A DNA stretch of 64,000 bases from Catelliglobosispora koreensis DSM 44566 (GCF_000379685.1 NZ_KB903291.1:248001-312000); one strand, 5' to 3'. Counted from the first letter of the stretch, positions 42,275 to 54,181 are shown. Program-made: numbers and translations. The notes: generated from the letters alone by a model not told the origin.

Positions 42275-43083
42275 GCAGGTCGCTAACCGTGGTCCTATGT
42301 GATCTCGATGAAACACTCATCGACGAGTCACCAAATGTCAGGGCCGGATACCGCGCCGCCGCCCACTATGCGGCCGACTGCTTCCCATCTATTGACACAG
42401 ACCAGTTCATCGACCTCGCTCCCGTCGCGGTAAGGGAGATCTGGTGGCAGCCCGACTGGCTCGGGCCGATCACCGAGCGGTACGGGCTCTCCGCATGGGA
42501 CGGCCTGAGCGAGGAATTTCGAGGGCCGCACCGTGAACTTGATCAGCTCAGAGACTGGCTGCCTGACTACCGACTTGCCGCTTGGCGCAACGTCTTTAGC
42601 CGCTTAGATATCACTGCGCCGAGGCACGTGCTGGACGAAACCGCTCGCGCGTTCTCATGGGGGCGGCACAAGGGGCGCGTGCGTCTCGCGCGAGGCGTGG
42701 CACAGATGCTGCCAGCACTCGGCGATCGCGCCATTGGGGTGGTGACGAACGGTCCTGCCGATGGCCAGGAGGAGAAGATCCACCGTGCCGGTCTCGGCCG
42801 GCTGCTGAAGGCCGTGGTGGCGTCGACTGCTGCTGGCGCGGGTAAGCCAGATCCGGCTCTCGTGGCAATGTGCCTTGAGGCTATGGGGAATCGCCGCATG
42901 GATGAAGTTGTCATCGTTGGCGACAGTCTTGAACGCGACATCCAGCTGGCCCAGAACGCAGGAGTTCCAGCGGTCTGGATCACACCGTCACCGCCGCCCG
43001 CGGCTAACCTTCCGCCGACGGTCGTCGCCGTCGCAAGCGCCACTAACGTTGCACACGCCATTGCCCGCTTGGAACAGCGATGA
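42271..43083 (+). CDS. HAD-superfamily phosphatase
   Basis: A 270-aa HAD hydrolase with nucleophile motif DLDETLID (Asp11/Asp13), motif II GVVTNGPADGQ, motif III Lys in GAGKPDPALV and motif IV VVIVGDSLERDIQLAQNAG. The larger helical cap suggests a small-molecule sugar or cyclitol phosphate as substrate. It is probably the dephosphorylation step of the pathway. Coupled by ATGA overlaps on both sides. Confidence 0.87.
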   Translation: MSRSLTVVLCDLDETLIDESPNVRAGYRAAAHYAADCFPSIDTDQFIDLAPVAVREIWWQPDWLGPITERYGLSAWDGLSEEFRGPHRELDQLRDWLPDYRLAAWRNVFSRLDITAPRHVLDETARAFSWGRHKGRVRLARGVAQMLPALGDRAIGVVTNGPADGQEEKIHRAGLGRLLKAVVASTAAGAGKPDPALVAMCLEAMGNRRMDEVVIVGDSLERDIQLAQNAGVPAVWITPSPPPAANLPPTVVAVASATNVAHAIARLEQR

Positions 43084-44066
43084 GCCAGCGAACATCCTCG
43101 CTGGAGTGGCTCCAGGGTTACACCCATCGGGCTTACGGACTGTTCACGTCCAACGGGACCGCTGCTCTCGAACTGGCCATGATCGTTTCTGGGGCTGGGC
43201 CAGGTCAGGAAGTCATCATTCCCGAGGAGTGCTGTACAGCGGTCCTCTCGGCCGTACTGAGAACCGGGGCCCAGCCGCGGCTCGCAGCTGTAGGCGCTGA
43301 TTGCCTTGTCACCGCAGCGGGCATCGCTGCGCAGCTCACGGACCGCACACGTGCTGTGATCGCCATTCACCAGTGGGGCCGGCGGCTCGACGCCATCCGT
43401 TTGAAATCAGCGCTACCCAGCAGCGTCGCGTTCATTGAGGACGCCGCGTCCTATTGGGACCCGGCCAGGCCCTTCCAAGCTGCGGACCATCTGCTCGTGC
43501 TCAGCTTCAGTGACGAGAAACCGTTGTCTATGGGAGGTGGCGGCTATCTGGGCAGCGGCACAGACCACGCCCTGGTCGCCACAGGTCTCGCGGGCCAACC
43601 ACTATTCGAACGGGCCACCACCTTCGTGCCTTACGCGTGCCTTCCGCCATCGCTAGAACAACTGCTTGCCGCCAACAGGCTCGCTACACGACTGTTAGCC
43701 GACCGGCGCCAACTTGCGGCCCATATCGAGCTACGACTTCAGGACGCGGGCGGCGGCATGCTCGGCGGCATCTCAGCCGACCACTGCTGGTACCCCTTTC
43801 CCATCGTGGTCGATACACCGCAGACGGCAGCCCATCTCGCAGCCACAGCACATCGCTTTGGCTTGATCGCCCGCACCCTACGTAGCAGGCCGTTACCTCT
43901 TACCCCGCTTGGCCGGGCGCACAGCCTAGCGGCCCCACCTGGGTCGGACTTCCAGGACATTAGTGACCGCCTCGTCATCATGCAGCCGCCCGCCGGGCCA
44001 CGGGCGGACCGACGGATCGCCCAATGGCTGCGGCACCCCACTCCAGCCGATATCGATGGAGCGTGA
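43080..44066 (+). CDS. Second DegT-family PLP protein
   Basis: A 328-aa DegT/DnrJ-type protein, somewhat shorter than the first. It has FTSNGTAALELAMIV, IEDAASYWD (Asp121) and a Schiff-base lysine candidate Lys147 in SFSDEKPLSMGGGGYL. The family motif after Lys is present (GGGG), so it is probably active. It would be a second amination or a PLP-dependent dehydration in the same pathway. The start overlaps the HAD stop by ATGA, and one base separates its stop from the next ATG. Confidence 0.85.
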   Translation: MSQRTSSLEWLQGYTHRAYGLFTSNGTAALELAMIVSGAGPGQEVIIPEECCTAVLSAVLRTGAQPRLAAVGADCLVTAAGIAAQLTDRTRAVIAIHQWGRRLDAIRLKSALPSSVAFIEDAASYWDPARPFQAADHLLVLSFSDEKPLSMGGGGYLGSGTDHALVATGLAGQPLFERATTFVPYACLPPSLEQLLAANRLATRLLADRRQLAAHIELRLQDAGGGMLGGISADHCWYPFPIVVDTPQTAAHLAATAHRFGLIARTLRSRPLPLTPLGRAHSLAAPPGSDFQDISDRLVIMQPPAGPRADRRIAQWLRHPTPADIDGA

Positions 44067-44067
44067 C

Positions 44068-45108
44068 ATGGACGTCGAGATTCTCCCCGTTGAGCTGAGC
44101 TCTTCCGCGACAACGCGGTTATACGCCGAGGTGATCGCTGATGTCACCGCGGCAGACAACCCAGGCGTGCCACCGACAACCGAGCCGATGGTCCAGGCCC
44201 GGCTTCGAGTGCCAACACCCGGCCACATCACCGAGCTCTACATCGCCGTCGACAGCCAAGGGCAAGCCGTCGGCAGAGCAGAGCTGGCGGTGGCAGAAGG
44301 ATCAGCTCACCGAAACGCTGCCATCAAATTGCAGATATCACCAGAACACCGGCGACGCGGGCATGGCACCACCCTCTACTCGATGCTGCGGACCAGAGCA
44401 AAGGTGTTGGGCTGCGAAACGCTTACCGCGCGAACGTCCTGGGAGCTTCCAGATTTGCCAGCGTTCGACGGCGGAGCAGGTCCCGCGTTCGCCAAGGCGG
44501 CGGGTCTTGAAGTCGCTAATCTGCCGGAGGTCATGCGTCGGCTGAGCCTGCCGTTGCGAAACAACGGACTGACCCTCGGCCGGATCGCGGCATCGCTGCG
44601 GCAGGCTGCTCACGGCTACGAGATCACCGAATGGCGGGAGACCACGCCCACCGCGTATGCCCAAGGGGTGGCTTGGCTGGAGTCCCGCCTCGCCCACGAC
44701 GCACCCACCGGAACGCTCCCCACAGACGAGTCCTCATTCGATACGGGCTGGCTCCTGGAATCGGAGGCCTGCTTGGCGGCCCGCGGCCAGCTTTCATTTC
44801 AGGCCGGGGCCATACAGCGGTCATCCGGGCAGCTCGTAGCCCACACCAAGATTACGGCTGACCCTTCCCAGCCCGCGCATGCTTGGCAGCAAATCACCAT
44901 CGTCGATCCCGACCATCGCGGCCACCGGCTCGGGTTTCTCGTCAAAGCCGCCAACATCCGTGCCATTCAGGGAGCACTCCCGTCAGTGATCGCCATCGAC
45001 ACCTTCAACGCCGCCGCCAACGATCACATGATCAAAATCAATGACCTTCTTGGCATGGCACCACTTCACGGCTTCCAGCACTGGTATCAGCGGCTTACTA
45101 CCGAATAG
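44068..45108 (+). CDS. Tandem GNAT acetyltransferase
   Basis: A 346-aa protein with two GNAT folds. The first contains AAIKLQISPEHRRRGHGTTLYSMLRTRAKVLG near 95-125, with the acetyl-CoA pyrophosphate loop RRRGHGT. The second contains QQITIVDPDHRGHRLGFLVKAANIRAI near 275-300. It would N-acylate an amino group formed by the aminotransferases. Because a leucyl-tRNA synthetase is close by, an aminoacyl rather than acetyl donor cannot be excluded, but nothing in the sequence shows it. ATG at 44068 has GGAG six bases upstream. Confidence 0.85.
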   Translation: MDVEILPVELSSSATTRLYAEVIADVTAADNPGVPPTTEPMVQARLRVPTPGHITELYIAVDSQGQAVGRAELAVAEGSAHRNAAIKLQISPEHRRRGHGTTLYSMLRTRAKVLGCETLTARTSWELPDLPAFDGGAGPAFAKAAGLEVANLPEVMRRLSLPLRNNGLTLGRIAASLRQAAHGYEITEWRETTPTAYAQGVAWLESRLAHDAPTGTLPTDESSFDTGWLLESEACLAARGQLSFQAGAIQRSSGQLVAHTKITADPSQPAHAWQQITIVDPDHRGHRLGFLVKAANIRAIQGALPSVIAIDTFNAAANDHMIKINDLLGMAPLHGFQHWYQRLTTE

Positions 45109-45124
45109 GAGAGGACCTTCCTCA

Positions 45125-45883
45125 ATGGACATGACAACATCGCTACAAGAACTCGGAGTGCCGATTGGTGGGCTACGAGCCTACCAGCGCCACCTTCTCG
45201 ACACGGACGGGTTGGTCATCCTGCCTGGCCTGCTGGACCTGCCCACCGTCGAAAAGATGCGCCGGCGGCTGGCCGAACTACATGAGCTCGAAGGCGACAG
45301 CGCAGGCACCGAGGTCAACCGCGAACCTGGCGCAGACCGGCTCTCCAATCTCCTCAACAAAGACTCCATCTTCGATGTCTGCTTTACTCATCCCACTGTT
45401 CTCGCGGCAGCTCAGCACATCCTGGCCGATTTCAAACTATCGTCGGTGTGCAGCAGAGACCCGCTGCCAGGAACCGGAGCCCAGGCGCTACATGCCGACT
45501 GGACAGAGGCTCAGCCGAATCCCGGTGATTTTCAAGTATGTAACTCGATATGGCTACTGGACGACTTCACCGCCGACAACGGCGCCACACGGTTCGTTCC
45601 AGGCAGCCATCGCTCCGGAGCAGCACCCGAAACAGCGCTAGCCGATCCCGAGGCCCCGCACCCCGAACAGCAGTTACTGACCGGCCCGGCTGGCACTGTC
45701 GCTGTCTTCAACGGGCACCTCTGGCACGGAGGTACGCTCAACGCGACGAATGGCTCACGCCGCTCGCTCATGGCGTTCTACACCCGGCGCCACAACCCGC
45801 AGCAGGTCAGCCAGCGGGCGTTGGCAACACCGGAAACCGTTGCCCGCCTGGGGAATGCGGCGAAGTTCGTCCTTGACATATGA
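45125..45883 (+). CDS. PhyH-type Fe(II)/2-oxoglutarate dioxygenase
   Basis: A 252-aa phytanoyl-CoA dioxygenase superfamily protein. The iron triad is His123 and Asp125 (ALHADW) and His201 (HLWHGG), with the 2-oxoglutarate-binding Arg nearby (SRRSLMAF). It would hydroxylate or desaturate the pathway intermediate. The start has AGGAGAGG upstream. Its stop overlaps the aldo-keto reductase start (ATGA). Confidence 0.88.
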   Translation: MDMTTSLQELGVPIGGLRAYQRHLLDTDGLVILPGLLDLPTVEKMRRRLAELHELEGDSAGTEVNREPGADRLSNLLNKDSIFDVCFTHPTVLAAAQHILADFKLSSVCSRDPLPGTGAQALHADWTEAQPNPGDFQVCNSIWLLDDFTADNGATRFVPGSHRSGAAPETALADPEAPHPEQQLLTGPAGTVAVFNGHLWHGGTLNATNGSRRSLMAFYTRRHNPQQVSQRALATPETVARLGNAAKFVLDI

Positions 45884-46722
45884 GCAGCGGCGAGGGCATA
45901 CCCACAACCGTGCTGAACAGCGGCACCGCAATGCCGCGACTCGGGCATGGCACCTGGCCGATGAGCGATGATGACGTTCAAACCGTTGCGGCACAAGCTA
46001 TGGACGTCGGCTACCGGATGTTCGACACCGCCGAGGTGTACGGCAACGAGGTGGGCCTAGGCCGCGCGCTCCGGCACACCGACGTGCCGCGTGAAGATCT
46101 GTTTGTGATATCCAAGCTACGCGGTCGACATCACGCTTATGACCTGGCAATCCGAGCCTTCCACGCCACTCTCAGCCGACTGGGTTTGCAGTATCTCGAT
46201 CTCTACCTGATCCACTGGCCCGTCCCTGATCAGGGCCTTTACGTGGATGCGTGGCGCGCGCTGGTAAAGCTACGCGACGACGGCTTGGTGCGCGCGATCG
46301 GCGTGTCGAACTTCGCTCCAAGTCACATCAGCAGGCTGGCAGCTGAGACCGGAATTGTCCCAGCGGTGAACCAGGTTCAGTTGCATCCGGGGATCGCGCG
46401 TCCTGATTGGAGAGCCGACAATCAGTCCCGCGGCATCGCTATTCAGTGCTGGTCACCACTTGGCCGGGCCCGCAAACTCATTGAACACCAGCAGGTTCAG
46501 ACCATCGCTGATCGAGTCGGGTGTACCCCCGCGCAAGTCATCCTGCGGTGGCATATCGATCTGGGGCTGTCGCCCATCGTGCGATCGGCCAACGTCGGCC
46601 GCCTGAGACAAAACAGCGAGATCTTCGACATCGCACTTGAAGCCGAAGATCTCGCCGCATTGTCGGCATTAGACCGAACCGAATCGGCCGGTGCAGATCC
46701 TCAGCGGCTACAACCCTTGTAG
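45880..46722 (+). CDS. Aldo/keto reductase
   Basis: A 280-aa AKR with the full catalytic tetrad Asp49, Tyr54, Lys79 and His112 (FDTAEVYGNE, VISKLR, LIHWP). The TIM-barrel pattern IGVSNFAPSHI and AVNQVQLHPG follows, with an NADPH-binding end (PIVRSANVGRLRQN). It reduces a carbonyl in the pathway. It is the last gene of the operon and ends 57 bases from the convergent leucyl-tRNA synthetase gene. Confidence 0.92.
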   Translation: MSSGEGIPTTVLNSGTAMPRLGHGTWPMSDDDVQTVAAQAMDVGYRMFDTAEVYGNEVGLGRALRHTDVPREDLFVISKLRGRHHAYDLAIRAFHATLSRLGLQYLDLYLIHWPVPDQGLYVDAWRALVKLRDDGLVRAIGVSNFAPSHISRLAAETGIVPAVNQVQLHPGIARPDWRADNQSRGIAIQCWSPLGRARKLIEHQQVQTIADRVGCTPAQVILRWHIDLGLSPIVRSANVGRLRQNSEIFDIALEAEDLAALSALDRTESAGADPQRLQPL

Positions 46723-46779
46723 CGGCTGCCCTGGCGGCTCGAAGCCAAGAGAGGGCAGCCCGCGCGGCAACAGTTCCCG

Positions 46780-49257
<2,478 letters not shown>

Positions 49258-49360
49258 CTAAGGCTCACTCACGGGTCGGCAAGTATCCGGTCAGTCTGGC
49301 ACAGGGGTATGGCAACAGGGCCAGCCCGTTACCACGATCCGGGCACGTCGGTCTTTTTGA

Positions 49361-49588
49361 TCACAATGTCGGGGTTAACGCCCTTGCCCGCAGCTCGTCG
49401 GCGAATACCGGGTCAGGAGACTCGATGATCGTTAGATCCGGCACCTGCCTTATGGCATGCATGGCATGTTCTATGCACGCCCAGCGCTCACCCAAGAGCT
49501 CATGTCCCCACCTAATGAGGTATGGACTGCCTTGGCAAGCTGTCGATGGATACCACAGGTGCGTAGGGCAGCGCTCCGCGGTCACCAT
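49361..49588 (-). CDS. Possible 75-aa hypothetical protein
   Basis: A frame beginning MVTAERCPTHLWYPSTACQGSPYLIRWGHELLG with AAAGGGCGGA upstream. The Trp/Cys/His-rich composition looks protein-like rather than like a shadow frame. No family is recognised. It lies in the gap between the leuS start and the HIT gene, on the same strand as leuS. Confidence 0.4.
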   Translation of the reverse strand: MVTAERCPTHLWYPSTACQGSPYLIRWGHELLGERWACIEHAMHAIRQVPDLTIIESPDPVFADELRARALTPTL

Positions 49589-49687
49589 GAGTCCGCCCTT
49601 TCTGCCACCACGTGTGGATCTTGAAACCCGACTGGCTTCCCTGACCCCTCTAGTTTGGACGACGCCCAATTCCTTACCATCACCGGC

Positions 49688-50119
49688 ATGGGCTGCGTCT
49701 TCTGCGAGATCGTCATCAATCCGCAACTCGCGAGCATTATTCATGCTGACGATATCGCAGTCGCTTTCCTCGACCGTCGACCCGTCTTCAAGGGACACGT
49801 TCTGGTCGTCCCCACTACGCACGCCCCCACCCTCATTGAAATCGCCGATCCAGGGGCATACTTCCAGCGAGTTCAGCTTCTAATTCAAGCCATCGAACAG
49901 GGTCTTGGGACGGACGGTGTCTTCGTAGCAATTAACCATCGAGTCAGCCAGAGTGTGCAGCACTTGCACACACACCTGATTCCTCGGCGCAAGGGCGACG
50001 GGCTTAGGGGCTTCTTCTGGCCTCGAACCCGCTACGAAGATCAGGACGAGGCAATACAGTTCGCCGAATCAATCCGGCACGCGATCCCAATTGAGACCGA
50101 CGCAACGGCGTTCAATTGA
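49688..50119 (+). CDS. HIT-family nucleotide hydrolase
   Basis: A 143-aa histidine-triad protein. The start MGCVFCEIV is typical, and the catalytic HxHxH motif is at 92-96 in QHLHTHLIPRRKGD. HIT enzymes cleave nucleoside-5'-phosphoramidates, aminoacyl-AMP and related adenylates. A HIT-type phosphoramidase detoxifies the aminoacyl-tRNA-synthetase inhibitor microcin C in another system, which makes its position next to leuS and a biosynthetic cluster suggestive. Chance neighbourhood is also possible. A TTG eleven codons upstream is in frame but unlikely. Confidence 0.88.
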   Translation: MGCVFCEIVINPQLASIIHADDIAVAFLDRRPVFKGHVLVVPTTHAPTLIEIADPGAYFQRVQLLIQAIEQGLGTDGVFVAINHRVSQSVQHLHTHLIPRRKGDGLRGFFWPRTRYEDQDEAIQFAESIRHAIPIETDATAFN

Positions 50120-50389
50120 GAATCTCGTAACTACTCACGGGCCTAACACGGAGCGACCCAAGTGCCATTAGAATAGGGTGCTCCTTTTATTGGTCACTCT
50201 CCACTAACTCGGTTGAACAACTCGAAGATGAATTCGGCATTCCGCCTTCGTCAACCAGCCTGGCAATTGCACAAAAGTCGTCTGCCGCCGTCACTACCCT
50301 TGCGACGCAACATAACGATCTCAGTCAAGTCCGTGTTCGTATCTGACTCGTCGGCTCCCGCTCGAACACATCCCGTTTTGCATGTTGGT
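50120..50389. other. Boundary region, no gene seen
   Basis: About 270 bases of lower GC content between the HIT gene and the last gene of the conjugation operon. It probably marks the junction between accessory cargo and element backbone. No gene, direct repeat or attachment site could be identified by eye. Confidence 0.4.
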
Positions 50390-50653
50390 TCAGACCCAGA
50401 GCGGTCCTTCGGTGAGGCGTCGTCGCCATGTGTCGAGTTTGCGGATCTCTTCGGGTCCTGAGATTTCGACATAGCCGTCGGGACTGCGGACCCACCAGGA
50501 GGGTCCGTAGCGCACGAAGATGCAGTGCCGGGGTTGAGGGCTGAGCAGGATGGCCTTACCTGCGTCGACGTGGCGTTGCATGGCGTCGAGGTCGATGCGC
50601 CGCGGGATCGGGATACGACGAGGAGGCGCGGTATCGATGTTGGTGTCAGTCAT
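50390..50653 (-). CDS. Hypothetical protein, 87 aa
   Basis: ATG with GGGAGG seven bases upstream. Basic N-terminal half (APPRRIPIPRRIDLDAMQRHVDAGKAILLSPQ) and Trp-rich C-terminal part (YGPSWWVRSPDGYVEISG). No family is recognised. It is the last gene of the minus-strand conjugation operon. Confidence 0.65.
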   Translation of the reverse strand: MTDTNIDTAPPRRIPIPRRIDLDAMQRHVDAGKAILLSPQPRHCIFVRYGPSWWVRSPDGYVEISGPEEIRKLDTWRRRLTEGPLWV

Positions 50654-50667
50654 CTCAAGTCCTCCCG

Positions 50668-51654
50668 TCACAGCTCGATACGGCGGTCGGTGACCGGGTT
50701 TATGGCGGACGATTCCAACGGTGCTTGCGTAGTGGCGGCGGGCTGCTGCCGGGCGGCCGATGCTTGGCGTTCGTGCGCTGCGGCGGCGCTGACGGCCAGG
50801 CCAGCCGAGACATGTTCGCTGAGCAGTTCGTGGCCGATGACGACTGCTGTTCCCGTGGCCACGGCGGTGGCGCCGAGCCTGGTCAGGTAGCGGTAGTCCG
50901 GTTCCCGCTCCGGGTCGGCGGGTCCTGGTTCGCGCTGGTAGTAGGCGTTGATTTCGCGGCCGCGTTCGATCTCCCACGCGACGATCACGGGGTCGACGGG
51001 GTCGCCGTGGTAGGCATGGGAGACGGTGATCTCGAACGCCATTCGCCGTTGTTCGGTGGTGAACACCTCCGGGTCGAGCCATGCGGCGACTTTGCCTGCC
51101 TGGTCGGGGTGCTGGAGCAGGTCGGCGAGTACCTGTTCCTCCCGGGTGAGGTCTACTTCCACCACGACGGACGTGCTGACGACGGAGGTGTCGGGGGCGA
51201 TGATGCTCGAGGCGGCGAAAATCGCGGCTTGGGCTTCGAGCGCCGCCCCGGTGTGCTGAAGGGCTGCGCGGGCTTCGAGGTCGTTTTCGAGTTCGGCGGC
51301 GGCCAGGTATGGATCGGCGAAATCCAGCATGTCCCGGTCGAATGCTGCGTTGAGGACGATTTTGACGTAGGCGCGCACGTGCGGGTCGTCGGGGGCGTCG
51401 GCGGCGAGCTGGGTGAGCCATGCGGTGTCGACGTCGCCGCGGTCGACCGCTGCGCCGACCGCGGTGATGAGTTCGACCTGGGTATAGTCGCCGAGCCGCA
51501 GGTCCGCCAGCGCCGTGTAGATGGCCTGGTGGGCGGGGTGGCCGAACATGTCGGCGTCCAGGCTGGTGTAGACGAGGGCGTGTTCGTCGGGGTCGCGGGC
51601 GGAGAGCAGTGCGCCGAGGACGCCTTGCTCGGCTCGCATGATCAAGTCGGTCAT
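50668..51654 (-). CDS. Protein with two DnaB N-terminal-like domains
   Basis: A 328-aa protein. Residues ~1-120 (AEQGVLGALLSARDPDEHALVYTSLDADMFGHPAHQAIYTALADL) and again ~170-290 (REEQVLADLLQHPDQAGKVAAWLDPEVFTTEQRRMAFEITVSHAYHGDPVDPVIVAWE) match the helical N-terminal domain of replicative helicase DnaB. That domain normally binds primase and the helicase collar. There is no helicase domain: no Walker motifs, and a low-complexity Ala/Gln tail. It may recruit or block the host replisome or primase for the element. It sits at the end of the conjugation operon. Confidence 0.75.
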   Translation of the reverse strand: MTDLIMRAEQGVLGALLSARDPDEHALVYTSLDADMFGHPAHQAIYTALADLRLGDYTQVELITAVGAAVDRGDVDTAWLTQLAADAPDDPHVRAYVKIVLNAAFDRDMLDFADPYLAAAELENDLEARAALQHTGAALEAQAAIFAASSIIAPDTSVVSTSVVVEVDLTREEQVLADLLQHPDQAGKVAAWLDPEVFTTEQRRMAFEITVSHAYHGDPVDPVIVAWEIERGREINAYYQREPGPADPEREPDYRYLTRLGATAVATGTAVVIGHELLSEHVSAGLAVSAAAAHERQASAARQQPAATTQAPLESSAINPVTDRRIEL

Positions 51655-51666
51655 GGTGGTCCTCTC

Positions 51667-52368
51667 TTACTCGGGGCGCAGTTCGTCTAGTTGGGTGTCG
51701 GCGGCGCGCATGGCGGCGGCGGTGCTGTCGAGGTGTGCTTGGTGTTGGGGGTCGGTGCACGGCAGCCAGGTGTCGTCTGGGGTGCGGGTCCACCAGGTGC
51801 CGTCGAGTTGGGCGTAGATCGGCAGGCTGCTGCTGTGCACGACGGCGCGACCGGCCTCAAGCGCGGCGGCCATTGCCGACGCGCTCATCCCAAGTCCGCC
51901 TTCGGCCGTGGCCGAAGGAGCTGTGGTCGGTGCGGGTGCGGATGCCATGAGCGGTGGTCCGGTTTCCAGCCAGGCGCGGGGGTGTTCGCCGGGGAGGTCT
52001 GTCAGCAGCGCGGCGTCGGTGTGACCCGAGCGGCACGAGGGGGCCCAGAAGCCAGCGCAGGCGGCGATGGTCTGGCGGAGTTCGCCGTGCCAGGAGCGCG
52101 CGGTGTGCCCGGCCGTGGCGTTCTCGGGTGCGGTGTAGATGACCTGCCGCCACGCCTTGAGCGCCCGCAACTCCTCCACAAGGCCGGGGTGGTTGGGCCA
52201 GCACAGCGGTAGCCGTTCTTCACGGGACAGCTCGTATAGGTCGTGGATCCAGATGACCCATTCCACGAGGGCCTGCCATTCGGTGGCCTGCTCGTCGCGG
52301 GTCATCGCATGCCATTCGCGGATCAGCGGCGGCGGTGCCTGTGCTGGGATGGCCGCGTTGGTGCTCAT
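51667..52368 (-). CDS. DUF4913-like protein
   Basis: A 233-aa protein. Residues ~25-110 (ALVEWVIWIHDLYELSREERLPLCWPNHPGLVEELRALKAWRQVIY ... ARSWHGELR) match DUF4913, a domain of unknown function on actinobacterial conjugative elements. The rest is Ala/Pro-rich with a Trp-containing C-terminal part resembling the 87-aa protein downstream (IYAQLDGTWWTRTPDDTW versus FVRYGPSWWVRSPDG). Its start overlaps the stop of the coupling protein gene (ATGA) and has GGGAGG upstream. Confidence 0.75.
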   Translation of the reverse strand: MSTNAAIPAQAPPPLIREWHAMTRDEQATEWQALVEWVIWIHDLYELSREERLPLCWPNHPGLVEELRALKAWRQVIYTAPENATAGHTARSWHGELRQTIAACAGFWAPSCRSGHTDAALLTDLPGEHPRAWLETGPPLMASAPAPTTAPSATAEGGLGMSASAMAAALEAGRAVVHSSSLPIYAQLDGTWWTRTPDDTWLPCTDPQHQAHLDSTAAAMRAADTQLDELRPE

Positions 52369-54137
52369 CGTGGTCCTCCCATATGTTCTCGCGCCTGCTG
52401 GGCAGCGGCGGCGTATTGCTTGGCGTGTCGGCTTTCGAAGTGGCGGGTCATGCGGGTGGTCACTGCTGGGGTGGTCGCGTGGATGACTAGTGCTTGGCGC
52501 GCGGTTTCGTCGAGCGTGCGGATCGCTTCGGGTGACATGGTTTTGCGGTCGACGACGGTGGCTTGCTGGCTGATGCCGTCGCGGTTGCGTTGGGCGACCA
52601 GCAGCGTCTCGCGATAGGTGCCGGACAGTTGCGAGAACTCCTCGAGGTCGTCGCCGGACAGCCCACCCAAAGCGATCTTGATGGTGGAGTTGCTCCACAT
52701 CTGGTCGCGGCCGACTCTTCCCCAGCGTTCTTCCAGGGCAGCGAGGTTTTGTGCCACGGCGGTGATGAAGATGCCGAAGCCTGCACTGGTGGACATGTAT
52801 TTCGGCAGGTCGGGCAGGGGGACGACGTTGGTGACCTCGTCGAGGATCAGCCCTAGCGGCGGGTCCAGGCGCCCGTTGGGTGAGGCGGTGGCGTGGCGGA
52901 CCGCGGTGCGCAGCAGTTCGCGGACGAACGAGGTCACCAGCGGGGCCAGTCCGGTGACTTCGTTCTCGTCGACGAGCAGGTAGATGGTGCCTTCCCCTGC
53001 GGTGACGAATGTGTCGAGGTCGAAGCTGTCGGAAGGAAGTCCGCAGAACACCTGCTGGGCGGCTTTGCCGAACAGGGCGGTGGTGGAGGTCTGCACGGTG
53101 GTGAACAGGTTGGCGCGGGTGGTGCCGGGCTGGCGGTAGAGCTTGTCGAGCATTTTCAGGACGCCGGGTTCGGCGCCGTGTGCGTCGCGTAGGAGACGCA
53201 CCGGGGTGTCGTCGGTTTCGTCGACTGACCAGTCGAGGACGTCGCGCATCGTCCGGCCAGTGAGGGCGGCGGTGTGCAGCCAGCCGGCCATGATGTTGGT
53301 CGCGGTCATGGCGAAGAACCCGGAGTTGCTGGAGTCGCTGCCCTGTTTGCCGACTTGGATCATCGTGTCGGCGCGGCGGCGGGCGGTCTCGAACTGTTCA
53401 CAGCCGGCGATCGGTGACCAGCGCAGTTTGTGCGGCCAGGACAGGTCGCCGGTCAGGTCCATCACCCATGCGGTGCCCGGCCGCAGCATGGCGGTGGCTT
53501 CCAGCACGTCGTGACGAACCGAGGTCACCAGGGCAGCGCCGGGGAAGGTCCGCAGCCACGGGATGATCACCTGCGACGTCTTGCCCTGCCGTGGCGCGGA
53601 CAGGACCAGCACTGAGGTTTCCAGGCTCGCATACAGGGCGGTGTTGCCCGCGTGGCCGAGATCGACCGCGACGTCTTCCACCCGCAGCTTGCCAGTGAGG
53701 TTCGGGCGCAGCCGCTTGGCTTTCGCCAGCACCGCAGAGGCGGTCATGGTCTTGGCCAGCTGCTGCCGGGAAGCCATACCCCGCCGCTGTCCACCGGTGC
53801 CGAACCGGCGGTAGCCGACCACCGCTGCGGCGACGAATAGAGCCAAGATTAGGAGCATGGCGATGTAGAACCCTGCCGGGCCGGGCAGGTCGCTGCGGGC
53901 GGCGGCCGGCCAGGCCATCTTCGGGTCGGCCAGATGCTGTGGGAGGGCGAACGCGATGGTGAACGCGTCGCCGAACCCGGTGTCCGGCCAGCTAGCGCGG
54001 AACAGCAGTCCGGCGAGCTGCCCGGACAGCCAGGTGCCGATCGACAGGAAACCGGCCAGGCCGATGATGGCGATCAGCAGCGCGTCCGAGCCGGTGGCGA
54101 TTGTTCCGCCACCGACGCGGGTGGTGTTGGCGCTCAT
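52365..54137 (-). CDS. Type IV coupling protein (TraD/TraG/VirD4-like)
   Basis: A 590-aa membrane ATPase that links the relaxosome to the secretion channel. Two N-terminal membrane segments (~20-48 and ~88-108) are followed by a P-loop domain: Walker A APRQGKTS at 181-188, then a Walker B-like GLILDEVTNV near 415-425 and a C-terminal helicase-like arginine segment. The conserved NSTIKIALGGLSGDD region is typical of actinobacterial VirD4 proteins. ATG at 54137 has GGAAGG upstream. It follows the VirB4-type gene by 44 bases. Confidence 0.92.
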   Translation of the reverse strand: MSANTTRVGGGTIATGSDALLIAIIGLAGFLSIGTWLSGQLAGLLFRASWPDTGFGDAFTIAFALPQHLADPKMAWPAAARSDLPGPAGFYIAMLLILALFVAAAVVGYRRFGTGGQRRGMASRQQLAKTMTASAVLAKAKRLRPNLTGKLRVEDVAVDLGHAGNTALYASLETSVLVLSAPRQGKTSQVIIPWLRTFPGAALVTSVRHDVLEATAMLRPGTAWVMDLTGDLSWPHKLRWSPIAGCEQFETARRRADTMIQVGKQGSDSSNSGFFAMTATNIMAGWLHTAALTGRTMRDVLDWSVDETDDTPVRLLRDAHGAEPGVLKMLDKLYRQPGTTRANLFTTVQTSTTALFGKAAQQVFCGLPSDSFDLDTFVTAGEGTIYLLVDENEVTGLAPLVTSFVRELLRTAVRHATASPNGRLDPPLGLILDEVTNVVPLPDLPKYMSTSAGFGIFITAVAQNLAALEERWGRVGRDQMWSNSTIKIALGGLSGDDLEEFSQLSGTYRETLLVAQRNRDGISQQATVVDRKTMSPEAIRTLDETARQALVIHATTPAVTTRMTRHFESRHAKQYAAAAQQAREHMGGPR

Positions 54138-54181
54138 CGGTATCCTTCCTGATTCCACATCGGACACAAGAACGTGGTGTG

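Noticed and set aside
50390-51793. 467-aa Arg/Pro-rich minus-strand frame
   Set aside because: Most of it is a shadow of the DnaB-N-like gene in another frame. Only its last 87 codons have a ribosome binding site and protein-like composition.
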